The notes beneath the pieces are model-generated. The model saw only the letters and a list, made by a program, of their open reading frames with translations, made no database searches and was not told the origin of the DNA. The position numbers and the translations under genes were made by a program. Positions 8,799 to 17,877 of a stretch of DNA of 47,018 nt are shown in pieces (positions within the stretch are counted from its first letter, which is position 1; each line of letters begins with the position of its first letter). Origin of the DNA: Tannerella sp. (lineage in GTDB: Bacteria; Bacteroidota; Bacteroidia; Bacteroidales; Tannerellaceae). The stretch is from positions 1-47,018 of the forward strand of contig JAITMM010000152.1 in NCBI GenBank assembly GCA_031277335.1, read 5' to 3'.

Positions 8799-9602
8799 CT
8801 AACTGACAAATGAATAGATAAGAGCAAATAATCCCATTGCCACGCAATAGATGGCAAAATAGATTAACTTACTGTTTTTGACAAGCTGTATCATTACCTT
8901 GCATGCGAATAATCCCGAAATGAATGCGGCAAGAAAACCGGTTGTCATCGCCGAGAGCGGGATGCCTGAAACAGCAGGTGAAAATTCGCCGCCTACGACG
9001 TTCAGCAACGTCTCGCCCAAAATAGGTACGAGCACCATCAGGAACGAAAAACGGGCTACATCCTCTTTTTTATTTCCTATCAACAAACCTGTTGAAATGG
9101 TCGTGCCTGAGCGCGAAAGTCCGGGCAGGACGGCAATAGCCTGACTTACACCAATTATAAAAGCACTCAAATAGGACAATTCCTTTCGTTGTTTGAATTT
9201 GACGAAATGAGTAAGCGTCAGCAATATAGCCGTGACAATCAACATGCATCCGACAAGAACTACACCTTGCCCGAACAATTCTTCCACCTGCTCCTTGAAG
9301 AAAAGTCCTACAATCAGTACGGGTAGCATTGATATACATATTTTTAGCACGTATTGTGTCTCTTCATTCATCCGAAACTTGAAAAGACCTGCCAGCAGCT
9401 TCCCGATTTCATTTCTGAAGACGACAATTGTACTTAGCACCGTAGCGCAATGCACCAGCACCTCAAACGTAGTCTCCGCATCGGGGTGTACCTGAATGCC
9501 CAACAACGATTTGCCGATAATCAAGTGCCCGCTGCTGCTTACCGGGAGAAACTCCGTCAAACCCTGAACAAGCCCAAGTACAAGCGCTTCGATCCAGTCC
9601 AT
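8799..9602 (-). CDS. uppP: undecaprenyl-diphosphatase
   Basis: 267-residue integral membrane protein of the BacA/UppP family. It dephosphorylates undecaprenyl diphosphate to recycle the lipid carrier used for peptidoglycan and O-antigen, and often gives bacitracin tolerance. Motifs are LTEFLPVSSSGHL at residues 15-27 and LPGLSRSGTTIS near residue 160, which form the active site. Seven or eight hydrophobic segments are visible, the usual number. It starts 2 bases after the DUF3098 stop and leads directly into truB. Confidence 0.95.
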   Translation of the reverse strand: MDWIEALVLGLVQGLTEFLPVSSSGHLIIGKSLLGIQVHPDAETTFEVLVHCATVLSTIVVFRNEIGKLLAGLFKFRMNEETQYVLKICISMLPVLIVGLFFKEQVEELFGQGVVLVGCMLIVTAILLTLTHFVKFKQRKELSYLSAFIIGVSQAIAVLPGLSRSGTTISTGLLIGNKKEDVARFSFLMVLVPILGETLLNVVGGEFSPAVSGIPLSAMTTGFLAAFISGLFACKVMIQLVKNSKLIYFAIYCVAMGLFALIYSFVS

Positions 9603-9604
9603 CC

Positions 9605-9850
9605 TTATTCGTTATTATTTTTCGGATTGGCGCCATTTCTTTTCAAAATGGCATAAATCATTAAGAGATAGCCTATCATGATAATGATTGGCGCCACGAC
9701 GATACGTTGTTTGTTGAAAATCTCCGGGTTGAACGCAATGCCGTCAGGCGAACCGGCGCCGCTCAACAACACGAATCCGACGACGACAAACGCAATCGAA
9801 ATGCCAAGCCAAATAAAATTATCTTTACCGAAAGCAAAATCCTTATTCAT
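9605..9850 (-). CDS. DUF3098 small membrane protein
   Basis: 81 residues with two membrane segments (about 13-31 and 50-69) and a polar C-terminal tail (KRNGANPKNNNE). The sequence FNPEIFNKQRIVVAPIIIM between and into the second helix is typical of DUF3098. That family is found almost only in Bacteroidetes, between ftsX and uppP. Its function is unknown; the fixed position suggests an accessory role in division or envelope synthesis. It starts 25 bases after the ftsX stop. Confidence 0.85.
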   Translation of the reverse strand: MNKDFAFGKDNFIWLGISIAFVVVGFVLLSGAGSPDGIAFNPEIFNKQRIVVAPIIIMIGYLLMIYAILKRNGANPKNNNE

Positions 9851-9875
9851 AGATTCTATAATTAATATGCTGTGT

Positions 9876-10754
9876 TTAAATATAATACATCTTTCCTATA
9901 TCCATATTCAAATATCTGTTGACTGAAAGATGGGCTGCAACAACAGACAGAATAATCCCGAGCGCCATAATTACCGCATAAATTATCAACAAACCTTCCC
10001 AATGGATAATCTCATCTATCCCAATCAATTGTTTCTGAACGTAATATAAAACGCCTGATAACATGCAGATTGCTAATATACCTGAAGAAATTCCGCTCGT
10101 AATATTGTATTTGATAAATGGCTTGCGTATAAAACTTGGCGTCGCTCCGACAAGCCGCATTGTATAAATCAAAAAGCGTTTGGAATATATCAACAGCCGT
10201 ATTGTGTTGTTTATCAATACAAAAGAAATCAATATAAGGACAATGATCAACACGGCCAGCACGGCACCTATCTTCTTGATATTATTGTTCACAATCTGCA
10301 TCATGTCTTGTTGATAGAGCAATTGCGAGATATTGGTAGAGGCTGTCAGACGCTTCTCAATGACCTTTAAGCTGTCAATATTGGCATATTCGGCATTTAG
10401 TTTTGCTTCAATGGATGCTTGAAACGGGTTGTGTCCCAAAAAGTCTTTGGGGTCTACGCCCAATTCGGCCACCATGTCTTTGGCGGCTTCGTCCTTTGAT
10501 ATATATCTTGTAGATTTGATATATGGCAATGCGCTGAGCATCTGCTCTGTGCGCTTTACTTCCGAATCACTTACGCCATCTTTCAACATGATTGAAAAAG
10601 AGATGTTTTCTTTCATATAGACTGACAACTCATTGCCTAACAGTCCAACAATAAGAAACAATCCCATCAAAAACAATGCTAATGAAATGCTGATGACGGA
10701 CACAAGTCGGGAATTGAAAAAAGAAACAGGCTTCTTCTTTTTGTTTTCTGCCAT
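9876..10754 (-). CDS. ftsX: cell division protein FtsX (ABC transporter permease-like)
   Basis: 292 residues. FtsX pairs with the ATPase FtsE and activates peptidoglycan hydrolases at the septum. Topology is typical: a cytoplasmic N-terminus (MAENKKKKPVSFFNSRL), first membrane helix about 18-40, a periplasmic loop of about 120 residues (SFSIMLKDGVSDSEVKRTE), then three helices. The stretch YTMRLVGATPSFIRKPF between helices 2 and 3 is the conserved cytoplasmic coupling loop. ftsE is not in the window. The gene has its own promoter at 10828-10858 and heads the ftsX-to-folK operon. Confidence 0.93.
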   Translation of the reverse strand: MAENKKKKPVSFFNSRLVSVISISLALFLMGLFLIVGLLGNELSVYMKENISFSIMLKDGVSDSEVKRTEQMLSALPYIKSTRYISKDEAAKDMVAELGVDPKDFLGHNPFQASIEAKLNAEYANIDSLKVIEKRLTASTNISQLLYQQDMMQIVNNNIKKIGAVLAVLIIVLILISFVLINNTIRLLIYSKRFLIYTMRLVGATPSFIRKPFIKYNITSGISSGILAICMLSGVLYYVQKQLIGIDEIIHWEGLLIIYAVIMALGIILSVVAAHLSVNRYLNMDIGKMYYI

Positions 10755-10827
10755 TATTTCGATATTTCTATTTAATATATAACTAATTACACATTTTTTT
10801 AAGGGTATTATCCCCCAAATTTCGTTA

Positions 10828-10858
10828 CAAAAGTAGTCATTTTTTTGACAAAGACAAT
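10828..10858 (-). promoter_or_regulatory. promoter of the ftsX operon
   Basis: On the minus strand ATTG (10858-10855), 19 bp, then TACTTTTG (10835-10828), a full -33/-7 match. Transcription should start near 10821, giving a leader of about 65 bases. It separates the ftsX operon from the upstream porW-to-porE group. Confidence 0.75.
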
Positions 10859-10873
10859 CACTGTGATTTTCTT

Positions 10874-12850
10874 TTATCTCATATCATAATCCAACCCCGT
10901 AACCTGAAATTCCGTACGACGGTTAAGTTGGTCGGCAATCTCCTGTTGTTCAGGGGTAAGCGTCAGGACAAACTCTTCCGTCAGGACGGTGCCTTCCGGC
11001 AAAAAGTCGTTTGTCTCGGATATCTTTTTTGTGACGGTCTTTGGGACGCTTTTGCCGTATCCTTTGGCCGTCAGTCGCGCTTCTGCGATGCCGGCTGCAA
11101 TCAGGTAGTCGACGACAGACTGAGCGCGACGTTGCGCCAGCCCGATATTGTAATCCACCGAGCCTTTCCTGTCGGCATGCGAACCTAATTCGATGGTTAC
11201 GTTCGGATTGTCATTAAGTATTTTAATCAGGCCGTCGAGCGCCTCTTTCGATTCGGGAAGTAAGTTCGCTTTGTCAAATTCGTAAAATATATTTTCAACT
11301 ACGACAGGCTTGTCAATGGGTGAAAGAAAAAAATCAACGTAATACGTCTCGTTCTTTTCTTCAGGGTCGGTATGAAGTTCGAAAAACTGATTCAGATAGT
11401 TCGGAGCATTGGCCATCATGACATAACTTATATCACGCTCCAGTTCAACACGATATGAGCCATCAGGTTTCACCGGTACTTTGACGTTTAAGCCATCTCG
11501 ACCTACAATATATACCATAGCTCCATCTATCACATATTCATCTTTATCGGACACATAGCCTTGAATAGAAATCGTAATTGTCGGATATGCAAACGAATAG
11601 ATATGATCCCAGCCACGCGCATCGTTCCTATTCGAGGAGAAGTAACCGCGTTCATTTACACCTTCAAACGTGATTCCGAAATCATCGGCTATGGAATTTA
11701 TCGGGACGCCCATGTTACTGACGTCCCATTTGCCGGTGCTGTCTTGCGTCGCTTTAAAAATATCCAAGCCTCCCAGACCGGGATGACCGTTGGAGGCGAA
11801 GTAAATCGTCGATGAATCACGCACATAGGGAAATAGTTCATCTCCTTCGGTATTAATTTCGGCGCCTAAGTTTTCCATCGCTCCAAAGTCAGTTGCACCT
11901 ACAAGACGGGCTCTGAACAAGTCTTTCCCGCCAAATCCGCCGACGGCATCAGTCACGAAATAAAGGTATTTGCCGTCGGGCGAAACTGCCGGATGCGCCA
12001 GCATGGTTACCGAGTCTTTGACGATCTGGGCGCGTTGACCCTTGCCCCATGCTGCACCGCTGCGTGTCGAAATATAAATCTCGGCCGTGCGAGGCTCTTC
12101 GGCGTCTTCGGGGCAATAGGTGTAATACATTGTGTTGCCATCCTTTGTAAATGAGGGAGTTCCCTCGTCAAAATCGCTGGCCACAGGGTCTTCCACCAGC
12201 ACAGGCTTTATCCATATTCCCTGATCGTTTTTCTTTGACACGTGGAGGGCGGTATTTTTCATGCCGGTCACTCCATTGACAGAATCTTTGTTGACAACGC
12301 CTCGTGTAGAGCTAAAATAGAGCTGATCAAACTTTTCGCCATTGAGCATGGGAGAAAACTCACTTCGTCGTGAGTTGAATATCTCTGCGCGTGCAACGGC
12401 GTAAAGAGTTGGATTACTGTTCATTCCCGCAGCCATCTCCGATCCTTTGATGCCATTGGCAGCAAGTGCGCTGTTTGGATATGTTTTCAAGTATTGTTCA
12501 TAATTATTGATGGCCTCAGCATAACTGCCGTTCCTTTGATACAACTGACCGAGGCGAAGATACAAACTGCTGTCGGGATAGGCGTAGCGGAGCGCGTTCC
12601 GGTAGGCGCTCAATGCGCGCCCTGTATTATTAATCAGACGGTTACATTCTCCCATACGGAAAGCGATATAGGAGCGCAACTCTTTTTCGTCGGATTTTGT
12701 TTTCGTATATAACTTGCGATACATCTCTGCCGCGTTATAGTATTCCCCGAGTCGCTGCTTTTCCTCTGCATCGGCCAACTTGACTGTTTTACAGGAAAAA
12801 AATAATGCAAAAATCAGAGTCGTAATTAAATAAAAGCCTCCCCATTCCAT
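10874..12850 (-). CDS. PorE-like OmpA-family lipoprotein (TPR, PD40 propeller, CRD, OmpA)
   Basis: With the ATG at 12848-12850 the protein is 658 residues and begins with a 20-residue lipoprotein signal ending LFFSC. The frame continues to an ATG at 12925, but that would give a 45-residue signal peptide. Domain order: TPR repeats about 30-150, PD40/WD40-like propeller about 165-430 (AHPAVSPDGKYLYFVTD, YFASNGHPGLGGLDIF), a carboxypeptidase-regulatory-like domain about 440-520, and an OmpA peptidoglycan-binding domain about 530-658 (NIFYEFDKANLLPES, SHADRKGS, NRRTEFQV). This is the architecture of PorE, the T9SS component that binds peptidoglycan in Porphyromonas gingivalis. Similar proteins also occur in Bacteroides without T9SS, so the T9SS role is inferred from the cargo and PorW-like gene here. 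It is last in the porW-queA2-porE run. Confidence 0.8.
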   Translation of the reverse strand: MEWGGFYLITTLIFALFFSCKTVKLADAEEKQRLGEYYNAAEMYRKLYTKTKSDEKELRSYIAFRMGECNRLINNTGRALSAYRNALRYAYPDSSLYLRLGQLYQRNGSYAEAINNYEQYLKTYPNSALAANGIKGSEMAAGMNSNPTLYAVARAEIFNSRRSEFSPMLNGEKFDQLYFSSTRGVVNKDSVNGVTGMKNTALHVSKKNDQGIWIKPVLVEDPVASDFDEGTPSFTKDGNTMYYTYCPEDAEEPRTAEIYISTRSGAAWGKGQRAQIVKDSVTMLAHPAVSPDGKYLYFVTDAVGGFGGKDLFRARLVGATDFGAMENLGAEINTEGDELFPYVRDSSTIYFASNGHPGLGGLDIFKATQDSTGKWDVSNMGVPINSIADDFGITFEGVNERGYFSSNRNDARGWDHIYSFAYPTITISIQGYVSDKDEYVIDGAMVYIVGRDGLNVKVPVKPDGSYRVELERDISYVMMANAPNYLNQFFELHTDPEEKNETYYVDFFLSPIDKPVVVENIFYEFDKANLLPESKEALDGLIKILNDNPNVTIELGSHADRKGSVDYNIGLAQRRAQSVVDYLIAAGIAEARLTAKGYGKSVPKTVTKKISETNDFLPEGTVLTEEFVLTLTPEQQEIADQLNRRTEFQVTGLDYDMR

Positions 12851-12999
12851 CTTTATGAAACATAATTTTTGAATAATAACCTTTCGAAGGAGATGGAGGA
12901 GGCTTATGTATTGTCTTATCTTCATAAGTTTAAAACGAAATATGCTTGCTGTTATTGTGTTATTCGCGTCAACGTCACGTGCTAAACGCAGCTTCCGCG

Positions 13000-14226
13000 T
13001 TACTGCGAGCCTGAAAACAGCAGCGAACTGTCTCCATAACTTAAAAACCGGAAACCGTGCGTCAGCGCAAAGTCGTAAATCTCTTTCCAGCGACCTTCGA
13101 CAAATGCCGAGACGAGCAGAAGCAATGTGCTTTGAGGCTGGTGAAAATTGGTAATCATCCCTTGCACCATTTTGAAATGATATCCGGGTACGATAATAAT
13201 TTGTGTTGATGCGATTAGCGTGTCTAAACGTTTGTTGTCAAGATATATCAAGATATGCCGAAGCGACTCGGCCGGTGTCATCGATTCATGTAGCGATTCG
13301 TATGGGATCCACTGTTTAACAGCAAGTTCATCGAAATTTGCATCGGGATTTCCGGCCAGTGAGGCGCCGATATAATACAGACTTTCCAGTGTGCGCACCG
13401 ATGTTGTACCGACGGCAACAATGTTACCAAGGTTATCGAGCAGATGTTGAATGACGTTGCGGCGGACTGAAAAAAATTCGGTATGCATCTTATGTTCGCC
13501 GATTTTTTCCGATTTCACCGGCTGAAAAGTGCCTGCGCCCACATGAAGCGTAATTTCTTCTATCGCTATATTATTAGCTTTAAGGGCTTCCAATACTTCG
13601 GGTGTGAAATGCAGTCCTGCCGTTGGTGCTGCGACCGATCCTTTTATTTTGGAATAGACCGTCTGATATGTTTGTAGGTCGGATGCTTCCGTTTCGCGAT
13701 GCAGGTACGGTGGAATCGGCAATTTCCCGGCTGCCTCCAACAGTTCGGCAAAGGTGTAGGAAGGATGATTCCATGAAAATGAGACGATGTGGGTATCTTC
13801 ATTTGAGGCTGTCAGCTTGGCTGAAAATACGATGGAATCGTCATTTATTCGTACTGTTTGCTGCAAAGTGCCTCCTTTCCATTTTTTTAAGTTTCCTACG
13901 AGACAATGCCAGCTGCATTGTTTTGTTTGTTGAAAGTTAAGTGCATAATCTGCCGGGACGACCGGCTCAAGGCAGAATATCTCGATCCTGGCGCCGGTGG
14001 GTTTCCTGAATAGCAATCGTGCATGAATCACCCTCGTATTGTTAAAAACCAGCAGTGATCGCTCCGGTAAATACGACGGCAACTGATCAAAACGTCCTTC
14101 GCTGATGGCTCCCTGCCTGTATATAAGCAATCTGGAGGAATCACGCCGCGCAAGCGGATATTTAGCGATCTTATCTTCGGGCAGAGAATAATTATAATTC
14201 GCAATATTTATGTCTTGATATTTCAT
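13000..14226 (-). CDS. second QueA-family S-adenosylmethionine:tRNA ribosyltransferase-isomerase
   Basis: 408 residues, about 50 longer than ordinary QueA. It keeps the standard motifs: FNNTRVIHARL, AAPTAGLHFTPEVLEAL, LHVGAGTFQPVKSEKIGEHK, VAVGTTSVRTLESL, MITNFHQPQSTLLLLVSAF, FLSYGDSSLL. Extra sequence lies between about 110 and 160 (QQTKQCSWHCLVGNLKKWKG) and around 290-320. It is strongly diverged from the queA at 7053, so it is an old paralogue. Reaction by family: SAM-dependent ribosyl transfer onto preQ1-tRNA; whether it acts on the same position or another substrate is unknown. It lies 51 bases after the porW-like gene and upstream of the PorE-like gene, probably in one transcript. Confidence 0.85.
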   Translation of the reverse strand: MKYQDINIANYNYSLPEDKIAKYPLARRDSSRLLIYRQGAISEGRFDQLPSYLPERSLLVFNNTRVIHARLLFRKPTGARIEIFCLEPVVPADYALNFQQTKQCSWHCLVGNLKKWKGGTLQQTVRINDDSIVFSAKLTASNEDTHIVSFSWNHPSYTFAELLEAAGKLPIPPYLHRETEASDLQTYQTVYSKIKGSVAAPTAGLHFTPEVLEALKANNIAIEEITLHVGAGTFQPVKSEKIGEHKMHTEFFSVRRNVIQHLLDNLGNIVAVGTTSVRTLESLYYIGASLAGNPDANFDELAVKQWIPYESLHESMTPAESLRHILIYLDNKRLDTLIASTQIIIVPGYHFKMVQGMITNFHQPQSTLLLLVSAFVEGRWKEIYDFALTHGFRFLSYGDSSLLFSGSQ

Positions 14227-14277
14227 CGTAAATATTTCTAAATTGAATAGTCCATACCCTATTCTGTATGAGCGTTA

Positions 14278-17200
14278 TCACCTATTACGCTGCGTTGCTG
14301 CTTTGGCTTTCTGTTCGGCACGGCGCTGGGCTTCGCGTTCTTTGAGGCGCTGTTTGTTGAGACGTTCTTTTTCACGCAATTCTTTTTTACGCTGTTTTTC
14401 GCGCTCTTTGGCTGCTTTGGCTTTTTCGCGAAGCAGTTGTTTGCGTTCTTTCTCCTGCTGTTTCCGCAGAGCGGCCGTTTCTTTTCGTTTTTCTTCCTTT
14501 AGTTTAGCCTGTTCCTCTTTTTGTGCTGCTGCTTCCTGGTCGGTCAGTATTCGCTGTTCCATCAGGTAGTCCAGGGTGATTTCTTTTGGGCGTGTGGTGA
14601 CTTTGACGGTGTCGATATCTACTGAGGTAGTATCAGTTACGATGGAATCGGCTAATATGTCTATTTCTCCGATGGAATCAGCCGGTATGACAGAATCATC
14701 AAAAGCCTCTGCCAATCTCACGTCTACTGTATCTTTTATCTCCAATTTTAAAGAATCTCGTAGTAGAGCGTTTTCTTCCGTCGGCATCATGTCTGAATTT
14801 TCAGCGATTTCATCGTCACCGGTTTCGTCTTCTTCTTCCGGCATCACGTCAGCCGCCTTTTCCACGACTTTATCTTCGGCTTCGCCAAGCACCTCTTCGT
14901 CATCTATTTGAATCCTCCACCGGGCAACGAGTCCTGAAGCTCTGTCGCCGTAGTGCTCCACAAAGAAACTCATATATTCTTCAAGCGTCTTGCCATGCAG
15001 CAGGGTGTAGCCGTTTTTAGTGGAGATAGGGATAAATGAAACGGCGCGGTCAAATGATGCGGCATATCCGGTAGGACTATATATCATTAATACATAATCC
15101 AATATCTCGTCAACATTATTGAATCCCGAAATTGACATTATGGTAATCGAACCGATTTCTTCGAAGTTCATGTCGAAGGTTTTGACCTCAAAGTTGGCAA
15201 AGTTGAAGGCAGCAACAGCAAATAAGAGCTGGTTGCGGTCTATGCTTCCTGTCGGGAAAATAAGCATCATCTGGTGAGGTGTCGTCGGCTCATCGACAAA
15301 GACGAGCGCCGAATCGGCCGATGAAAGCGTCCCGTCGTCCCTCAGCCCGAAGCGCAGATTCCATGTCATCCCCTTGAAATCACCCTGCACCAGTTCACGC
15401 CCGCGCAGAAGTCCTTTCAGCATCTCATTGGCCAGTTCCGTCACATCTGCACGCGGATATTTTTCCGTCAACAAGGTCAATGCAGCCTTAAAACCTTCAG
15501 TATCACCTGCCTGGACGTAAGTCAATGCGTTAAGAAACATAAACTTGGGAATAAGCTCCGACAACGGATATGTACTTGCAAATTGCTCATAATTTCGTCG
15601 GACTGACGAGGTATCGCCTGCGAGATAGGAGTTATACGTGACTTCGTAAGTGGAATCCTGCACGGCCCCCATCATCCGTATATTGTATTCATAGTTCGGA
15701 TCGGCAATAGCCATGGCATAGTCACTTTCCGGAAAGGCGCTGATCAGCATCTGTTTGTATTTTTCTCCCAAGGCGTTATCCTTATATCGCAGCGACATCA
15801 GGAAGATATGGTAGAAGTAGTCCATCCTGTATTTGTTTTCAGGAAAACGGCGTTGCAACTCCTCGAATGCGTCGAGCGATAGATTTTTGTCTTCGAGTTT
15901 GTCCTTGTATATCATGCCCATATTGAACAGACCGTCGGCGATAATCACGTTCGACGATTCTATATCGTCTTCCGTGAAGGGGATTTGCTGCAGATAATAT
16001 TCGCGCTGCTTGGGATCGGAAGCCAACGAATCCATCAGCAACGACAACGAGTCTGCTGCCGAAAGCAGCGGCATGCCAAACTCATCGAGCGGGATGGTAT
16101 CCGTTGGCGCCACCTCGCCGCCAAACGGTTCGAGCATGCTCATTGCCTTGTTGCGCCGTCGCCAGTTGTCTTCGAGCGTGCGCCTGCCCCACAAATTTTG
16201 AAACTGCGTCTTTCCCGAAGCCACCGTCATCGGGTTATAAAAATAGAATGAGCTTTCTCCGGCAACAGTCGGCAACATCATAGGAGTTGTCGTGCTTGTC
16301 CGTGACGAAAGCCCGGTCCCATACGACGCCTGCTCTGCCAGGTAACGTTCCATTTCTGCCGCTTTCTTCGCCTCTTCTTCCTTTTTCTTGACGTCTTCAA
16401 TCATACTGTCTATCAAGGCATACAGCTCTTTTTCAGGCATTTTGGCCAAGACTTGCAGACTATCCTGCAGATGGACGGCTTCTACATGGACGACAAGCTC
16501 GTCCAACACCTCCGACAGACGGGCAATCCGCTCATAATCCTTGTATTCCTTCTGAATACCGGCCATTGCTCCGCTAAAGCAGGGTTGTGCCTTGACATAA
16601 TCCTTTTGCGTAAAATAAATATCGCCTAAGCGAATTTGGCAAATCGCCTTGTCCAATCCGTTCTTCGTGCTTTTCTCGATGCCCAGGGCGTAGTTTTCAA
16701 TTGCTTTGACCGTGTCCTGACGATTCATATAAACGTTGCCGACGGCATAATATACCTGGTCTAAAAAATCCTTGTTCTTCGGGTTTTTAGCCATGCGATT
16801 CAGCATCTTGAGCACCTCTTGATAACTGCTGCCTGGCATGACTTCCGTCTGGCGGATACGGGCGGCAAATTCGAGTTCGTAAGGCGGGCTTGAACCGGCT
16901 ACCTTCCTGAATATCTGATAGGCATTTTCATTCTGTCCCAGTTCGCTATAAATCTGTCCCAGGAGATAGCGCATCCGTGTGCGTTGGCGTTTGTTATTCT
17001 CTGATTTAATGGCTGTCTGCAGATAGGGAACCGACTTTTCCAATTCACCGTTCTTGATCAGGTAGTCGGCATAGAAACGGTCATACTGCTCCATGTTTTT
17101 GTCAGGCATCCCGTTCTGTTTCAGGTTATCATATATGGTGCCTGCCTCATGCAGCCAGTTCATTTCTGCATAGCAGCGCGCCTGCCAGATACGGGCTTCG

Positions 17201-17709
17201 GCCACCATTTCCGGATCGTCGGCATAATGTCTTGTGATATAGGAGAATGTGGCAGATGCCTGAAGGAAGTCGGCATTGTAAAACTGACCCTGTGCCACCA
17301 GCATCCAGCAATTTTTCAGGAAAGGATTATATTCATTCTTCTCCTGCATGGCCACCAGCTTAGGATTGTTTTGCCAGCCTGCCTTGCGCGCCGGTTTTTT
17401 CTGGATGGAGTGTTGTTTGATGGCTTTATTTCCCTTTTCAATGGCGCGGTCGAAGGTGCCGCCTGTCGTCTGTTTGTCTTTAGGCTGAGCGCTGACGGGG
17501 AACATCAGGATTTGCTCCGTATAATTTTCTATGTATCCGTTATTTTGCGCCGCGAACTGTTCGTCGAAAGCAGTTTTGCCATTGAAATAAGTATTATAAC
17601 GTGCCGTAAAGGCATGAAAACGCCTGTTCGCGCTCGTATTTTTTTGTGTACTGCACGCAAAAATCACAAGCCCGACAATCAAAAAGACGAAATAAAGACG
17701 CTTTTTCAC
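14278..17709 (-). CDS. PorW/SprE-like TPR lipoprotein
   Basis: 1143 residues with a lipoprotein signal (VGLVIFAC, Cys19). Just after it comes TARYNTYFNGKTAFDEQ, the start seen in the SprE/PorW family. TPR-type helical repeats fill about 120-430 and again about 590-730. A long acidic linker (about 930-1050) is followed by an extreme C-terminal 90 residues almost entirely of Lys, Arg, Glu, Gln and Ala, a charged single helix or coiled coil. PorW/SprE proteins are outer-membrane lipoproteins needed for T9SS assembly or gliding. The length exceeds the Flavobacterium form because of the C-terminal tail. The Arg/Lys codons of the tail create long false ORFs on the other strand. It heads a minus-strand run with queA2 and the PorE-like gene. 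Family placement is good; function is inferred. Confidence 0.75.
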   Translation of the reverse strand: MKKRLYFVFLIVGLVIFACSTQKNTSANRRFHAFTARYNTYFNGKTAFDEQFAAQNNGYIENYTEQILMFPVSAQPKDKQTTGGTFDRAIEKGNKAIKQHSIQKKPARKAGWQNNPKLVAMQEKNEYNPFLKNCWMLVAQGQFYNADFLQASATFSYITRHYADDPEMVAEARIWQARCYAEMNWLHEAGTIYDNLKQNGMPDKNMEQYDRFYADYLIKNGELEKSVPYLQTAIKSENNKRQRTRMRYLLGQIYSELGQNENAYQIFRKVAGSSPPYELEFAARIRQTEVMPGSSYQEVLKMLNRMAKNPKNKDFLDQVYYAVGNVYMNRQDTVKAIENYALGIEKSTKNGLDKAICQIRLGDIYFTQKDYVKAQPCFSGAMAGIQKEYKDYERIARLSEVLDELVVHVEAVHLQDSLQVLAKMPEKELYALIDSMIEDVKKKEEEAKKAAEMERYLAEQASYGTGLSSRTSTTTPMMLPTVAGESSFYFYNPMTVASGKTQFQNLWGRRTLEDNWRRRNKAMSMLEPFGGEVAPTDTIPLDEFGMPLLSAADSLSLLMDSLASDPKQREYYLQQIPFTEDDIESSNVIIADGLFNMGMIYKDKLEDKNLSLDAFEELQRRFPENKYRMDYFYHIFLMSLRYKDNALGEKYKQMLISAFPESDYAMAIADPNYEYNIRMMGAVQDSTYEVTYNSYLAGDTSSVRRNYEQFASTYPLSELIPKFMFLNALTYVQAGDTEGFKAALTLLTEKYPRADVTELANEMLKGLLRGRELVQGDFKGMTWNLRFGLRDDGTLSSADSALVFVDEPTTPHQMMLIFPTGSIDRNQLLFAVAAFNFANFEVKTFDMNFEEIGSITIMSISGFNNVDEILDYVLMIYSPTGYAASFDRAVSFIPISTKNGYTLLHGKTLEEYMSFFVEHYGDRASGLVARWRIQIDDEEVLGEAEDKVVEKAADVMPEEEDETGDDEIAENSDMMPTEENALLRDSLKLEIKDTVDVRLAEAFDDSVIPADSIGEIDILADSIVTDTTSVDIDTVKVTTRPKEITLDYLMEQRILTDQEAAAQKEEQAKLKEEKRKETAALRKQQEKERKQLLREKAKAAKEREKQRKKELREKERLNKQRLKEREAQRRAEQKAKAATQRNR

Positions 17710-17877
17710 TTGTCTTGCAGCATTTTTATGTGATTAAACAACTCAAAAAATGTGGAAATATTGTGTCGGGATGAAGAAGATACTAAATGCCATCCGGCAG
17801 ATATGTGTTTATCTGTTCATATATAATCAAATAGGATAATAACAGTATAATTGATGTTAAAACTTACCGTTTCTTTA

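Noticed and set aside
7053-14226. Two QueA genes as an assembly duplication
   Set aside because: The proteins differ in length and motifs throughout, so they are old paralogues, not a copied segment.
14243-14911. Plus-strand ORFs rich in Ser/Arg/Thr/Val
   Set aside because: They are antisense to the low-complexity Lys/Arg/Glu tail and acidic linker of the PorW-like gene.
17149-17733. 194-codon plus-strand ORF
   Set aside because: Antisense to the 5' end of the PorW-like gene; no homology signal, no promoter.
17733-17877. 22-codon plus-strand ORF starting MKKILNAIRQ
   Set aside because: Short, without a promoter or ribosome site, in an AT-rich gap between two minus-strand genes.
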